NCBI GenBank assembly: GCA_038373885.1
Contig: JAWZYV010018300.1
Span: forward strand, 248,001-312,000
Length of the DNA stretch: 64,000 nucleotides
Reading direction: 5' to 3'
From: Cheiracanthium punctorium
Taxonomy: Eukaryota; Arthropoda; Arachnida; Araneae; Cheiracanthiidae
Below are positions 23,178-29,999 of this stretch, piece after piece (positions within the stretch are counted from its first letter, which is position 1; each line of letters begins with the position of its first letter). The position numbers and the translations under genes are program-made. The notes beneath the pieces are model-generated. The model was given only the letters and a program-made list of their open reading frames with translations, was not told where the DNA came from and did not search any database.

Positions 23178-25746
23178 AGAAATAAAAGCAAATGCTTAAC
23201 AGTGTTAACATTTTTTTATGTTAATTACAGGACTTATTCTCTGAGTGGAGCTTACAGAAATATCATCATCACCCCATCTGATGTACAGTGGGAAATACTT
23301 TCATATAATGATGTTAGCAAGCCTTTAGCATTAAGTGATTTAGATGTTTTGCAAGGAACAACAATTGAAAATGTGCCTGGTAAAATTATTTCTATTTTAT
23401 TTTCATAAATAAATGTAGCCCCTTCGTTCTTCATAGATAGTTAAACTTACATGTACTGTGTAAGTGTATCTATCGGTGTGGAATAAGATCACACAAATTT
23501 TGTCTCTTAGCAAAATTTACATAGTGAGGTTTGTTCTGAAATGGACATAACTGACTTTCTCGCTGAATTAGAATATTAATGAAGAACTGACTAGTTTAAT
23601 ATTTACTTTTTCTGATCATAGTATTTTGGCAGCCCCCACCTCATCTTTTTTACTTGTTTACTTTTAGCCAAATTGCCTCTAAAACATGATAGTATGTAAA
23701 CAAGGACGTATCCAAAATTTAAATTTTTGTTACTAAAATGATAATGATGTAATCTTTTTGTGAAAAATTCAGCCTTTTTTACCATTTGGACACCCCCCCC
23801 CCCCGAAAAAAAAAAATGTTTTTCTGGATGTGTGCCTGTATGTAAATGCAACACTGTGTAAAGTATTGTTTTAAATAATATTTTATGGTATTAAATTTTC
23901 TTTATAGATTAAGGTACCATTGCAATATAAATATAATTCTGTTATTTTTATTTAAAATCATATTTTGCAAGTTGAAACTAATTTTACTTTTTTTAAAAAT
24001 CTAAAGATCTTGTTTTTATATTGTCCTGATTGTATTTCCATGATATTTAAATGAAAATCTTCTCCCAATAGAATGTAGGAACTTTCGGATAAACTTTTAT
24101 CTAGCATGGGATTTTCCCTTCTTATCCCCTTGTTTTTCTTTTTTAAATGCTGCTCGCAAAACTCCATTGAGTTCTTGGAGCATTCATTTGTGATTGATGA
24201 TTCAGCAGTTAAACTTTTGTATTAGGAACATTTATTTCCATTCAGAAGGAACAAATTAATGTAGACTGAATACAGAGATGCCACTTTTCTGCCGATTGGC
24301 AGATTTTCGCTTTTTATATTTAATTTATTTATTTATTAATAATTTTCATCAGCAGCAGAATTTTTCTAAAAATTCCATGGTGTTTATGTTTTTTCCCTTT
24401 CTTCCCAGCAGTAATTAAGTATTAATTTCCAGCATCTCTCAATTTCAATCTTTTTCCATCTGTCTTGAAAATTAGTATTTTTCCTTTAGTATTCCTTTAT
24501 TTAAATCTCCAATGCTGTAAGAATAAAAATTAACTCCTATTTCAAATTTAAATTATTTATTTTAAGGCAACCAGTAAAGAAAAAACTTCGCAAAATAGAA
24601 CAGGTGTGGGCCAAACTTTATAATGTAAGCAAAGTCGTGGGTTCAAACATAAATTAAAATGATGTGAAATAGTTAAAGTTGAAATAAAAAATATTTTGTC
24701 ATTGAGAAATAAAATATTGATGAAAGCAAACAAAAAATGAACTAAATGTTTTTTTCTCCATACATTACATTTTTCTAAAATAAGCTCCACTTATTTGCGT
24801 GGGATTTCTTCTTTTTCCACTATTTTTGTTTATTCATGTACAGTTTCCTCTTTTTTGCTATTTTATGAGTGGCATCTCTGTGAATAGTAACTAATAAATG
24901 GATGGTTAACTAATTGAATGGTAAATATACATAAAGCACTATCTCAAATTCTCCGGCGGTAATGACAGCAGTACTTATCACATTACCCCCACCCCCAATA
25001 GCATATGCAGACTTCTTTCAAGGCGAGTGGTTAGAGTATAATCTTATATATGGTTATAACATAATGTAAAAAAGGAAAAATATATTGCAGCTACATCAGA
25101 AAGGTTCTTTAGCTCTGTGATACATGATTGGTAATTTGTTCAACTGCTATGCTGCCAACAGGTGAATCACACAATGGCAATGACTGAACTTTTTCAGCAT
25201 TAGGCTCAAGCGCAATCTGTTCTGCTGTTCTATATCACATATGGGCAACTGCCGGTCCATGGGCTGGATGTGGCCCACCACAGCTTTTGATCTGGCTCAC
25301 GGAACATATCAAAACCCTGTATAAAACCCATATAAATCCCAATTATACGGCCCACGACTTCGCTAACATTATAAAGTTTGGCCCATACCTGTTCTATATG
25401 GATGCATTTTCATGACATTCGTCTGCTGTAAGCAGATGCCTTTATGGTATTTGCTTGAAAACTGGATTCTGACATGGTTTTTACAAATAATTGATAATTT
25501 TTACTAAAAATTATGCAGTAAAAAACATTAGATTCTTGTGTAACTGTGTCACCCTTAAGGTTTTATTGAAATAAGATTTATTCTAACAATTTTGTATTTC
25601 ATTAGTTAACTCTCTCAATAACATTTTTCATTCTAGATGGATCACTGAAGGCACTGAAGTTGGAATTCAAATTACCATCCTCTTCATATGCTACTATGGC
25701 TGTCAGAGAGATCCTAAAGTGCAGTACAAGTTACTCAGCAAGATGA
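292..25746 (+). CDS. PUS7: PUS7 pseudouridine synthase, 3' thirteen exons (partial gene)
   Basis: Join 292-375, 1547-1685, 2297-2402, 4921-5064, 5161-5223, 8596-8721, 12643-12704, 13345-13502, 15218-15350, 17557-17709, 19346-19415, 23231-23379, 25637-25746. All junction phases agree and the join is 1,497 nt: 498 residues plus TGA. The product is a TruD-family pseudouridine synthase, which isomerises uridine to pseudouridine in tRNAs and mRNAs without a guide RNA. Visible blocks, in order: [15 protein letters not shown]; the catalytic motif YAGTKDKRA, whose Asp is the TruD-family nucleophile; [74 protein letters not shown]; and [16 protein letters not shown] near the C terminus. Human PUS7 has about 660 residues, so roughly 150 N-terminal residues lie upstream of the window. 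The domain is intact and looks functional. One intron appears to be GC-AG (see 376-1546). The identification is secure; exon edges rest on splice consensus and frame. Confidence 0.97.
376..1546 (+). other. PUS7 intron with noncanonical GC-AG boundaries
   Basis: The upstream exon ends ATC AAG and is followed by GCAATA; the downstream exon opens after ttgtag with GTT ACT GAT. Joining there keeps phase 0 and matches the PUS7 family (…EVFIK then VTDKDK…). No GT within a few bases gives an acceptable frame. AAG|GCAA fits the known GC-AG consensus AG|GCAAGT, the commonest U2 variant. The intron carries a solo LTR at 412-987. Confidence 0.8.
412..987 (+). mobile_element. Solo LTR inserted in a TA microsatellite
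   Basis: A block richer in GC and CpG than its surroundings starts TGTAA and ends TTACA (TG...CA with 5-bp inverted ends), flanked on both sides by (TA)n tracts. A TATA-like box TATTTAAG lies at 737-744 and a polyadenylation signal AATAAA at 909-914, the expected U3-R-U5 order. No gag/pol or second LTR is present, so it is a solo LTR left by recombination. The superfamily (Gypsy or BEL) cannot be told from the LTR alone. The target duplication is ambiguous because the flanks are both TATATA. Confidence 0.75.
1547..1685 (+). CDS. PUS7: PUS7 exon
   Basis: Acceptor ttgtag, donor AAAAAG|GTGAGT, phase 0 to 1. It encodes [20 protein letters not shown], then [20 protein letters not shown], then VDKKQK. 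This matches the segment of eukaryotic PUS7 that begins ...KRTIIHQAIKSLFPGLE in the human protein. It lies just before the catalytic region. Confidence 0.92.
2297..2402 (+). CDS. PUS7: PUS7 exon
   Basis: Acceptor atctttaag, donor TTGAG|GTATGT, phase 1 to 2. It encodes [20 protein letters not shown] followed by [16 protein letters not shown]. The HFV(M/L)YKEN(R/K)DTMDAI block is strongly conserved in PUS7 and opens the synthase core. Confidence 0.95.
2420..2900. other. CpG-richer block in PUS7 intron, likely transposon-derived
   Basis: About 2480-2760 is clearly richer in G+C and CpG than the AT-rich intron around it. It holds no coding frame and no clear TIRs. On the minus strand a short GGTTCGATC box resembles a pol III B box, but I find no matching A box. 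It may be the remnant of an LTR or SINE; I cannot classify it. Confidence 0.3.
3508..3715. repeat. Foldback repeat with AATAAATAAGCACCAAG arms
   Basis: AATAAATAAGCACCAAGAAAC at about 3570 is mirrored by its reverse complement (tttcttgatgcttatttatt) at about 3690-3712. An extra direct copy of the arm lies at 3514. The AATAAATAAGCACCAA word occurs again at about 47,140 on the + strand. It is probably a small MITE relic. Confidence 0.5.
4566..4770 (+). repeat. Old relic of the TTAA foldback MITE
   Basis: gaCCCTTTAATGCACAG followed later by a cctttacttttccgc segment aligns with the left end of the family described at 7313, but it is heavily diverged and its CpGs are lost (AATGCACAG where younger copies have AACGCGCAG). 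The hairpin core is absent. Confidence 0.5.
4921..5064 (+). CDS. PUS7: PUS7 exon with the catalytic aspartate
   Basis: Acceptor tttatacacag, donor ATTGT|GTAAGA, phase 2 to 2. It encodes [20 protein letters not shown], then [20 protein letters not shown], then [15 protein letters not shown] is TruD motif II; its Asp is the nucleophile that attacks uridine C6. The motif is unaltered, so activity is expected. Confidence 0.97.
5161..5223 (+). CDS. PUS7: PUS7 exon (63 nt)
   Basis: The acceptor tatttttcag lies only 96 bp after the previous donor; the donor is TTAAG|GTAATA, phase 2 to 2. It encodes [20 protein letters not shown] and the first part of an Arg codon. This matches the conserved LKLG(E/D)L(Q/K)GN(H/K)F block of PUS7. 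Confidence 0.93.
6316..6466. mobile_element. Tigger/pogo-type MITE, 151 bp
   Basis: The ends are CAGTAGCTGCCACTTA on the left and, read inward from the right, CAGTGGCTGCCACTTAA. Near-perfect terminal inverted repeats of about 24 bp are flanked by TA on both sides (6314-6315, 6467-6468). The CAGT.G start with a TA target is typical of pogo/Tigger elements of the Tc1/mariner superfamily. It has no coding capacity. Confidence 0.75.
6770..7236. mobile_element. Diverged Tigger-type element
   Basis: The left end (agactccctcttaactggcc) and the inverted right end (agactctctcttaatcagcc) match well. The right side continues to CAGCAGACTCTC next to TA, the usual Tigger terminus. There is a partial internal repetition of (t)taactgg/ggttaaagcgg words. 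It has no transposase ORF. Confidence 0.6.
7313..7814 (+). mobile_element. TTAA foldback MITE (piggyBac-like), copy 1
   Basis: The element is 502 bp, bounded by TTAA at 7309-7312 and 7815-7818. It starts CCCTTTAACGTGCA and ends TGCGCCTCAAAGGG, so the ends form an imperfect inverted repeat. Just inside is a short palindrome, GTGTTCCC-5 nt-GGGAACAC. The right half is a long hairpin: one arm from about 7556 (agggcagccgttg) to the centre near 7662, the other back to about 7785. TTAA targets plus CCC...GGG ends are the signature of piggyBac elements. It has no coding capacity. This copy, inside a PUS7 intron, has lost many CpGs relative to copies in the right half. Confidence 0.85.
7875..8265 (+). 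repeat. Ancient relic of the TTAA foldback MITE
   Basis: Segments such as agttacacgagaatcctttactttttagcac, gacatctgctgaa and the arm pair (tttcatttccagtaacatggtgattgatc against gaccaccatgttgctggtaatt) follow the order of copy 1 immediately upstream but at much lower identity and almost without CpG. It is an older insertion next to a younger one, not a tandem duplicate. Confidence 0.6.
8596..8721 (+). CDS. PUS7: PUS7 exon with NYYGMQRFG
   Basis: Acceptor taatttcag, donor GGACG|GTATGA, phase 2 to 2. It encodes [20 protein letters not shown], then [20 protein letters not shown], then G and part of Arg. The [11 protein letters not shown] motif is a TruD-family signature that shapes the active-site cleft. 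Confidence 0.97.
9055..9774. mobile_element. Nonautonomous TA-target element with ACAGG-GTCC ends
   Basis: It is 720 bp, starting CAGGATGTCCAAACAG and ending, read inward, CAGGGTTTCTCAAA, with TA on both sides. A related sequence with the same internal order (agagataagtgggcaatg..., attaattttcaaaaag) occurs at about 49,161-49,490, and the 61,772-62,260 region matches its middle. It has no ORF. Confidence 0.6.
10020..10970. mobile_element. Nonautonomous element with GGGCCCTA ends
   Basis: The left end AGGGCCCTATAAAATATGC matches the inverted right end AGGGGCCTACAAAATATGC at 17 of 19 positions. The interior is AT-rich and includes the separate inverted repeat at 10443-10766. I could not establish a target duplication. 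The ends suggest a hAT-like element, with modest support. Confidence 0.55.
10443..10766. repeat. Inverted repeat with ~70-bp arms, hAT-like remnant
   Basis: The arm at about 10527-10592 (gacttcattaacatcctaaag...) is repeated in reverse at about 10690-10766. The left side (catatgggcaacctccagcccgtgg) resembles the termini of hAT transposons (…GGGCAA.C..CGGCCCG) and has a paralogue at 25,236-25,395. Confidence 0.55.
11970..12122. repeat. Short foldback repeat
   Basis: The arm at 11976-12012 (cactcattttgaaaggtgca...ccaatttt) is mirrored at about 12087-12120 (aaaaattgggccatttgctcc...). The total span is about 150 bp. It is a small MITE relic of unknown family. Confidence 0.5.
12643..12704 (+). 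CDS. PUS7: PUS7 exon (62 nt)
   Basis: Acceptor tttattttctag, donor GAAG|GTTTGT, phase 2 to 1. It encodes [20 protein letters not shown], matching the conserved (A)(I/L)LQ..W...(M/I)DLILKPR block of PUS7. Confidence 0.93.
13345..13502 (+). CDS. PUS7: PUS7 exon
   Basis: Acceptor ttttttttatag, donor AATGCT|GTGAGT, phase 1 to 0. It encodes a lysine-rich helical segment ([20 protein letters not shown], then [20 protein letters not shown], then [13 protein letters not shown]). This is part of the eukaryotic insertion in the TruD domain; length and order match human PUS7, and similarity is moderate. Confidence 0.93.
13690..14960. other. PUS7 intron, repeat-derived, not classified
   Basis: The stretch begins with gggtcattccacgtcaga, a terminus-like sequence, and continues as AT-rich non-coding DNA with a 23-base poly-T run near 14,710. 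I see no coding frame with splice sites and no second terminus, so the element type is unknown. Confidence 0.3.
15218..15350 (+). CDS. PUS7: PUS7 exon with IPRN...[11 protein letters not shown]
   Basis: Acceptor gtttttctttag, donor AAATG|GTATGT, phase 0 to 1. It encodes [20 protein letters not shown], then [20 protein letters not shown] and KNPN. IPRN(T/N)[11 protein letters not shown](I/V)WN is among the most conserved segments of PUS7 and leaves no doubt about the family. Confidence 0.97.
15530..16650. mobile_element. Tigger/pogo-type nonautonomous element, 1.1 kb
   Basis: The ends CAGTTGAACCTTTTTAAGG and (inverted) CAGTCGAACCTGGATAAGA are flanked by TA at 15528-15529 and 16651-16652. CAGT.GAACCT at a TA target is the classic Tigger terminus. 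Internal frames are short and lack a DDE transposase; a 9-bp-plus poly-G run lies near 16,574. Confidence 0.7.
16700..17550. other. PUS7 intron, nothing recognised
   Basis: AT-rich sequence without splice-supported coding frames. Short direct words (ggcgaa/ttggcaaaa) near 16,890-16,990 hint at an old repeat, but no termini are visible. Confidence 0.3.
17557..17709 (+). CDS. PUS7: PUS7 exon
   Basis: Acceptor cttttag, donor GAAA|GTAAGT, phase 1 to 1. It encodes [20 protein letters not shown], then [20 protein letters not shown], then [11 protein letters not shown]. The (D)(V/I)(V/L)(M/L)PLPG..(V/I).YP block is a PUS7 hallmark; the preceding acidic linker is variable in the family. Confidence 0.95.
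18215..18565 (-). repeat. Dispersed-repeat relic, possibly SINE-like
   Basis: A complex-sequence island inside an AT-rich intron. On the minus strand it opens with ACAGTGGCCTAGTTGCGTAA, which resembles a tRNA A box (TGGCNNAGTNG), but the matching B box is not clear. It has no coding frame. The assignment is tentative. Confidence 0.3.
18731..18989. mobile_element. MITE with ~36-bp terminal inverted repeats
   Basis: The left arm (catatgaagggtccacggga, then agaacggcgagagtcca) is mirrored on the right (atatgaagagtccacggga, agaacgatgagagtcca when inverted). The total is about 255 bp with an AT-rich middle and no ORF of note. The superfamily is not clear from the ends. Confidence 0.7.
19346..19415 (+). 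CDS. PUS7: PUS7 exon (70 nt)
   Basis: Acceptor cttatttcag, donor GTCAA|GTAAGT, phase 1 to 2. It encodes [20 protein letters not shown] then SKV and part of Lys. It corresponds to the PUS7 segment between the YP motif and the YSLSGAYR motif. Confidence 0.93.
19613..20160 (+). repeat. Dispersed repeat A with internal tandem copies (first locus)
   Basis: It begins aatgactgtgtcattttatctctc and ends near cctgacgaggctcgaacagcc. The same order recurs at 42,902-43,271. The start and an internal segment (gataaaatgacaaagtcaatt) are inverted relative to each other, as in a TIR element. A unit of about 90-130 bp (acatgtatttaaatactatt, agttcacaacagc...) is repeated about three times between 19,688 and 19,975 here but occurs once at the other locus. 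Confidence 0.7.
20161..20970. other. PUS7 intron, nothing recognised
   Basis: AT-rich intronic sequence. The frames are short, without flanking splice sites or recognisable domains. Confidence 0.3.
20975..21094. repeat. Near-perfect palindrome, ~45-bp arms
   Basis: The arm tattaggcaagttggagtg-tttaggctgattaattttt-agca is followed by a loop of about 30 bases and then its reverse complement up to about 21,094. It would form a strong hairpin in the PUS7 pre-mRNA. It may be a small foldback transposon; the ends are not diagnostic. Confidence 0.75.
21100..22370. other. PUS7 intron, nothing recognised
   Basis: AT-rich sequence with no supported coding exon and no clear repeat termini. Confidence 0.3.
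22373..22881. mobile_element. hAT-like nonautonomous element, CAGGGTGTCTAC ends
   Basis: It starts CAGGGTGTCTACTGCTCC and ends GGTAGACACCCTG, a perfect 12-bp terminal inverted repeat. Iterated ccggaaaatcgggaaaatc words follow the left end and inverted ggaccc/gggacc words the right. Both flanks carry TAGTA, consistent with a 5-bp direct duplication or with chance at a TA site. The CAGGGTGTCTAC terminus is widespread in animal nonautonomous DNA transposons. It has no transposase frame. Confidence 0.65.
23231..23379 (+). CDS. PUS7: PUS7 exon with YSLSGAYR
   Basis: Acceptor gttaattacag, donor CCTG|GTAAAA, phase 2 to 1. It encodes [20 protein letters not shown], then [20 protein letters not shown], then [10 protein letters not shown]. 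(Y)SLSGAYR.III.P..(V).WE is strongly conserved in PUS7. Confidence 0.96.
23400..25080. other. Last PUS7 intron, mostly unclassified
   Basis: AT-rich intron with a C11/A9 homopolymer junction near 23,800. I see no coding exon between the YSLSGAYR exon and the final exon. It is followed at 25,081-25,245 by a weak relic of the TTAA MITE hairpin arm. Confidence 0.3.
25081..25400. repeat. MITE relic followed by hAT-like terminus
   Basis: 25,081-25,245 carries degraded versions of the TTAA-MITE arm (tctttagctctgtgatacatgattgg, gactgaactttttcagcatta). 25,236-25,395 (catatgggcaactgccggtcc...) is a paralogue of the hAT-like segment at 10,446. Both are decayed. Confidence 0.45.
25637..25746 (+). CDS. 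PUS7: PUS7 terminal coding exon
   Basis: Acceptor cattttcattctag, phase 1, ends in TGA at 25,744-25,746. It encodes [20 protein letters not shown], then [16 protein letters not shown]. The (Y/L)(R/K)ALK(M/L)(D/E)F.LP.S(T/S)YATMA(I/V)RE(V/I)LK block is the normal C-terminal end of PUS7; the last residues are variable in the family. Confidence 0.97.
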
Positions 25747-25853
25747 ATCAAAGAATCTTATACAGTTTGTTATTCCATTTTGCTGTGAATCATTTTCATT
25801 TGTTGGAATTATTTTTATTTTGTAGCTGTATACAAAAAGAACGACGTTGAAAC

Positions 25854-25859
25854 AATAAA
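25854..25859 (+). terminator. Polyadenylation signal of PUS7
   Basis: AATAAA lies 108 bases after the stop codon, which gives a short 3' UTR ending near 25,880. No competing canonical signal occurs between the stop and this site. Confidence 0.75.
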
Positions 25860-26184
25860 GTTTTTAAAAATTAAAATGGTGATGAATTGATGTTTTCCTT
25901 TTTGGTCTCATTCCTTAAAAACAACAACAACAACAAAAATGTTGTTGTACTCATTGCAATATTTTTCTTCTGCAGTTGAATATTGTTATATAGATCAAAA
26001 TCACATTATTTGAAATTAAACTGCTTGACTAAATGTCATGATTTGGAAAAGGGCAGAGGAAGAATGAAAACTTGCTCATTTTGATGCAATTTAAAATGTG
26101 CATACGCTGTAACATAACAAACAAAATAAATGCTAATGGTCAAACAATGAGAGAAATGCTCAATAACTTCATACTATAATAATT

Positions 26185-26425
26185 AATTGTTTGTGGACAT
26201 AAGGCCAATTACCTACTCTAGGGATCAAGGCCAATGGGGGAATCTGGCCCTGCCTGTTTTTTTAAGGGAGTTTTTAACCTGTATTTATGCAAAGTTTTTG
26301 GAGAAAACTCTGAACAGTTAGGCTGGTGGATACTACCCGAGTTTATCCAGGCACCCTCAATCTCCCAGTTTAGAGCTCTATGCACTCAGCTATTGGTGGG
26401 GCCTATTATAGGCAGAACCCCTCCC
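26185..26425 (-). repeat. Degraded SINE copy
   Basis: It aligns with the SINE at 29,353-29,600 through aaggccaat, aacctgtatttatgcaaagttt, ggagaaaactctgaacagtta and the decayed head ctattggtggggcc. CpGs and the pol III boxes are eroded, so this is an old copy. Confidence 0.65.
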
Positions 26426-26547
26426 CATTTGTGTGATATCATCATCAGACCTACAATGATATACTTTCCAAAAAAACCTTTTATTTAAAACAATCTTTTT
26501 TTACTACTCAAAATCTTTTTATTTAAAACAATCGTTATTAAATACAG

Positions 26548-26722
26548 TAAAACCTTGATACAATGATACTTAAGGGACCAAATAAAATTATTCAAGAGGG
26601 GTGTATCTTTATATCGAGGAGAGATTATATTGTATGGAAATTCCACAGGACCATGAAATTTTATCGTTATAGAGGTATTTATCGCTATACAGAAAATCAT
26701 TACAGCGAGGTTTTACTTCATA
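26548..26722. mobile_element. Tigger-type MITE, CAGTAAAACCTTGATA end
   Basis: The left end CAGTAAAACCTTGATACAATG follows TA; the right end reads (inverted) AGTAAAACCTCGCTGTAATG near 26,716. It contains further ttatcg(t/c)tata words. The CAGTAAAACCT.GATA terminus is a classic Tc1/mariner (Tigger) sequence. The paralogous unoccupied site lies at about 27,365-27,385. Confidence 0.7.
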
Positions 26723-26946
26723 AGAAAAGCTTATCTTTTCTACTCTTGATCTTGATATGTGCTCCCTCAAAATTTTTGGTCGCACTATGCTTGTGAACTC
26801 AAGTGAAGTATTTGAAAACTCAAGTGGAGTTACATCTACGGTAAAAGCACTTCTCTTTGGTTGCGCTTCCTGTTAGACCAATTTTCTAACACGTTGATGC
26901 ACAGAGAAGTAAGCAGCCAGTATAATGAGCTATGAACTCCTCTTAA

Positions 26947-27330
26947 CCCTTTGAGGCACAACCCTTTCCCTATGCTGTAAAAAAGGGCAGCCGTTGCCAT
27001 CGCTCGACTTAACTACCAGCAAGATGGCGGACGATCGAAACGTCGATCGCGTGCCACAGATCTAGAGACCCTTTTTTTGATGCAGCTGGCTGTGCCGACA
27101 CATCAAAATATACGGCTGTGCCGGCACAGCCAGCTGCATAAAAAAAAGGGTCTCTAGATCTGTGGCACGCGATGGACGTTTCGATCGTCCGCCATCTTGC
27201 TGGTAGTTAAGTCGAGCAATGGCAACGGCTGCCCTTTTCTCAGCATTGGGCAATCTGTCCAGCTGTTCTCGCATTCTTCCATTTTTTTCAGCAGATGTCA
27301 GTGTTGTTAAAAATAATCGCGACCGTAAAA
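26947..27330 (-). mobile_element. TTAA foldback MITE, copy 2 (5'-truncated)
   Basis: TTAA at 26,943-26,946 is followed by CCCTTTGAGGCACAACC, the right end of the family in reverse orientation. The hairpin core is intact (arms meet near 27,100-27,120) with a loop variant (cacatcaaaatatacgg). The homology stops after gttaaaaataatcgcgaccgta, so the distal 200 bp including the other end are missing. Confidence 0.8.
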
Positions 27331-27906
27331 CTTGATCTCAAAATCTTTTTATTTAAAACATTTGTTGTTAAATATAAGAAAAACTTATCTTTTCTACTCT
27401 TGATTATGATATGTGCTTCCCCAAAATTTTTGGCCACTCTATGCTTGTGACCTCAAGTGCAATATTTGAAAACTCTAGTGGAGTTTAAGAGCTCCTGATC
27501 ATTTTAAAATTAACAATATGAAGTAAAATAGATAAAAGTACCAAAAATCTGTGTGAAGGCTGAAATGCATTGTATGGCTTGTAGCGGCTGCTTGCTCTTT
27601 TAGATTGATGTAAAAGTACATCTCTTTGGTTGTGCTTCCTGGTAAACAAATTTTCAAGCAATGTTGGTGCGCAGAGAAGCAAGCCGCCAGTATAACTGAG
27701 GACGAGCTATAAACTCTGCTTAATAAGTCACTTTGCTTAGTAAAAAGAGTTTTAACTGGCCTCCAGAGTGATGTACTTGAGAGGTTTGACTGGATTAAAT
27801 TGGAAAAGTACAGGGTTGTTAAAACAAAGATATGTTATTCCGTATATGATAATACACAATTTTTAATTTTCTATTGCTGCAGATTAAATATAACCAAAAC
27901 AAAAAA

Positions 27907-28517
27907 CAGGGTTCATACGGTCCTTATAAGTGCTTAGATTTATGGAGTGTAAAATTTGGTCCTTAAAAGTCCATGTTCGTCCGAAAACTGCCAAAGGTCC
28001 GTATTTTTACCATTTCCTTGCCCACGTGCTTTTGTGTTTTTTTAAATATCTGGTTTGCTGATGATTTCTCGTATGTTCTGAGTTCTAAACGAAACTTCTG
28101 ACTACTTCAGCTGGCCTGTCCCACAGAGCAGCCTGTTTATCCTAACACACAGTCTCCCCCAATCAGTTTTTGGCACTAGTAGAAAAAGAGCATCGCTTAT
28201 AGTGTGATTACGTCACAGAACTCCTTCGCAGCGAGCATGCACGTGCAATTCAAGCTACTCAATTCCAGGAGTCAGTTGCCGTGAGCTACGCGTTATTTTT
28301 CACATCAATATGCCCGGAATTTGCCTATTTAATAAACCTTGGCTAGAAGTTGGAAATTATAAAAGTTGGTTATTAATCGTTCCAGATGATCCTCATAAAA
28401 CCCTAATAAATTCATTTATAATAAATTTTCTAATGGTCCTTATTTTTTTTAAGCTCGGTCCTTAAAAAGTCCTTATAAGAGCTTAAATTTCATGGAATGA
28501 AAAGATTGCGAACCCTG
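27907..28517. mobile_element. hAT-like element, CAGGGTTC ends
   Basis: It starts CAGGGTTCATACGGTCC and ends GCGAACCCTG. Subterminal blocks tccttataagtgctta and (inverted) ctcttataaggactttt pair. The CAGGGTTC terminus with an interior CpG-rich segment at about 28,130-28,310 suggests a hAT MITE. Both flanks are A-rich, so the target duplication is not resolvable. Confidence 0.6.
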
Positions 28518-29352
28518 AAAAATGACTGATTTAGGAAGAAAGGAGCAGTTTGGATTAAAATATTTGTGTCACCCAGAAGTGTAAGCATGAAACTTCGTTA
28601 ACTGTCTTTGGCATGGGCTATACTGAAAGAACGTGTGCATGGTAAAAGACCAACTGATACTATTGACCTTCAGAGACACATAATAGCAGCTATCTTCTCT
28701 ATATCTTTGGTGTTATGTTCTTAAAATATGCGTTTCTCCCATTTAAGTGATAACATCTGTTTGGACAACCCCCCCCCCCCCCCTGTAAAAGTTAAAAATT
28801 AAAAATTGCAGGATTTTCATCCATCAGCCACTATGTGAGAAAGTTGAAAGTGCTTTCAGCAGTTGTGATTTTTATTATTTATGAATTACTGAAATATCTG
28901 GTTGTCAATAAATTTGCTGCCATAACTTTTCGAGTTTCTTAAGAGCCAAGAAAATTTAAAAGTACTCTAAAATATACACAGAAATCACGAATTTTCAAAA
29001 GTGGAAGAAATTCTAGCAAATCCACATGTCTTATGCTTTTTTAAGGCTCGAAAATTTAAAAGATCATAGCCTTTGCTTGTCAGTTAGATATTTATTGTCT
29101 GTGAGCTTTCTAAAAACTAACCTTGTTTAATCTTAAATGTCAAATCGTGTGTTTAAAAAAAAAAAATTTTTTTTGGAATCAACTTTGGTAGTGCTTAGAC
29201 CAGGAAAAGGAAAGGTTATCAATGCTTGTGGTGCAGTTACAATTAATCAAAATTATATTTTAATGTGTAATAATACATGAAAATTTCAGAACATTAATAT
29301 TGAATGTGTATCTATACACACACATAAACGTCACAACATGCTGATTGGTTGG

Positions 29353-29600
29353 GTTTTGTTTGTTTGTTTGCTTGTGGGATTACGGCCGATTAGCTGCGCG
29401 TGGGCTCTAGGCCGATGGGTGGGGTGCCCTCCGGGGGGGTCTTTCTAAGGGGTCCTAACCCGTATTTACACTAAGTTTCGGAGAAAACCACAGAAAACTC
29501 CGAACGGTTAGGTCGAACGGATGGGACCCGAACTCGGGAACTTCACACTTCGCCCGTCTACCATTTCCAGTGACATAACCACTGTGCCATGGTGAGGCCC
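29353..29600 (-). mobile_element. tRNA-derived SINE with perfect 13-bp target duplication
   Basis: On the minus strand the element starts GGGCCTCACCATGGCACAGTGG, with an A-box-like TGGCACAGTGG and a B-box-like GAGTTCGGGTCCC at 29,533-29,523. These are followed by a core (CTGTGGTTTTCTCCG...AAATACGGGTTAGG) and an (ACAA)n tail. Both sides carry GCTGATTGGTTGG (29,340-29,352 and 29,601-29,613), a textbook LINE-mediated target-site duplication. Copies at 26,185-26,425 and 54,358-54,480 define the family. The CTGTGGTTTTC core resembles central domains of some invertebrate SINE families, from memory. Confidence 0.85.
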
Positions 29601-29999
29601 GCTGATTGGTTGGAGCGGGTGTGAAAAGGAAGAAAATGTGTTCTATTCTGCCTATCTATCAACAATCAAGATTATTAAAACAAAATATCTGGGTGCGTGT
29701 TACTAGGAATCCATAGATTACAATGCTCTATATATGTGAAAACCCATTTCTTTCCTTTACTTTAATCCCGTTGATCGTGACGTAAAAGTTAATTAGTTTG
29801 CTGCTCTTTTTTTAAATACAAGCCAGTCATCCTTGTAAAAAAAAAAAAAAAAAGCCTCCTATGAGGCTTATATTACCGTGTACCAGGCTTAAAAATCATT
29901 CATTTAAAAAAATAATGCCCATAAAAACTGAATTTTGAAAAACAATTCGGGAAATTTAAAATTAAAGCGAAAAACGGAAAACCAACTCTATGGAATGGA

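Larger units (their letters stand above)
26503..27720 (+). repeat. Segmental tandem duplication split by MITEs
   Basis: The block 26,503-26,940 recurs at 27,340-27,720. Shared segments include ctcaaaatctttttatttaa, cttatcttttctactcttga, and ctctttggttg-gcttcctg through gccagtataa. A Tigger MITE sits only in the first copy (26,548-26,720), and a TTAA MITE (26,947-27,330) lies between the copies. About 115 bp (27,491-27,605) is present only in the second copy. Confidence 0.75.

Noticed and set aside
29523..29600. Functional tRNA gene
   Set aside because: A and B boxes are present, but the cloverleaf is not complete and the block is fused to a SINE body with tail and target duplication.
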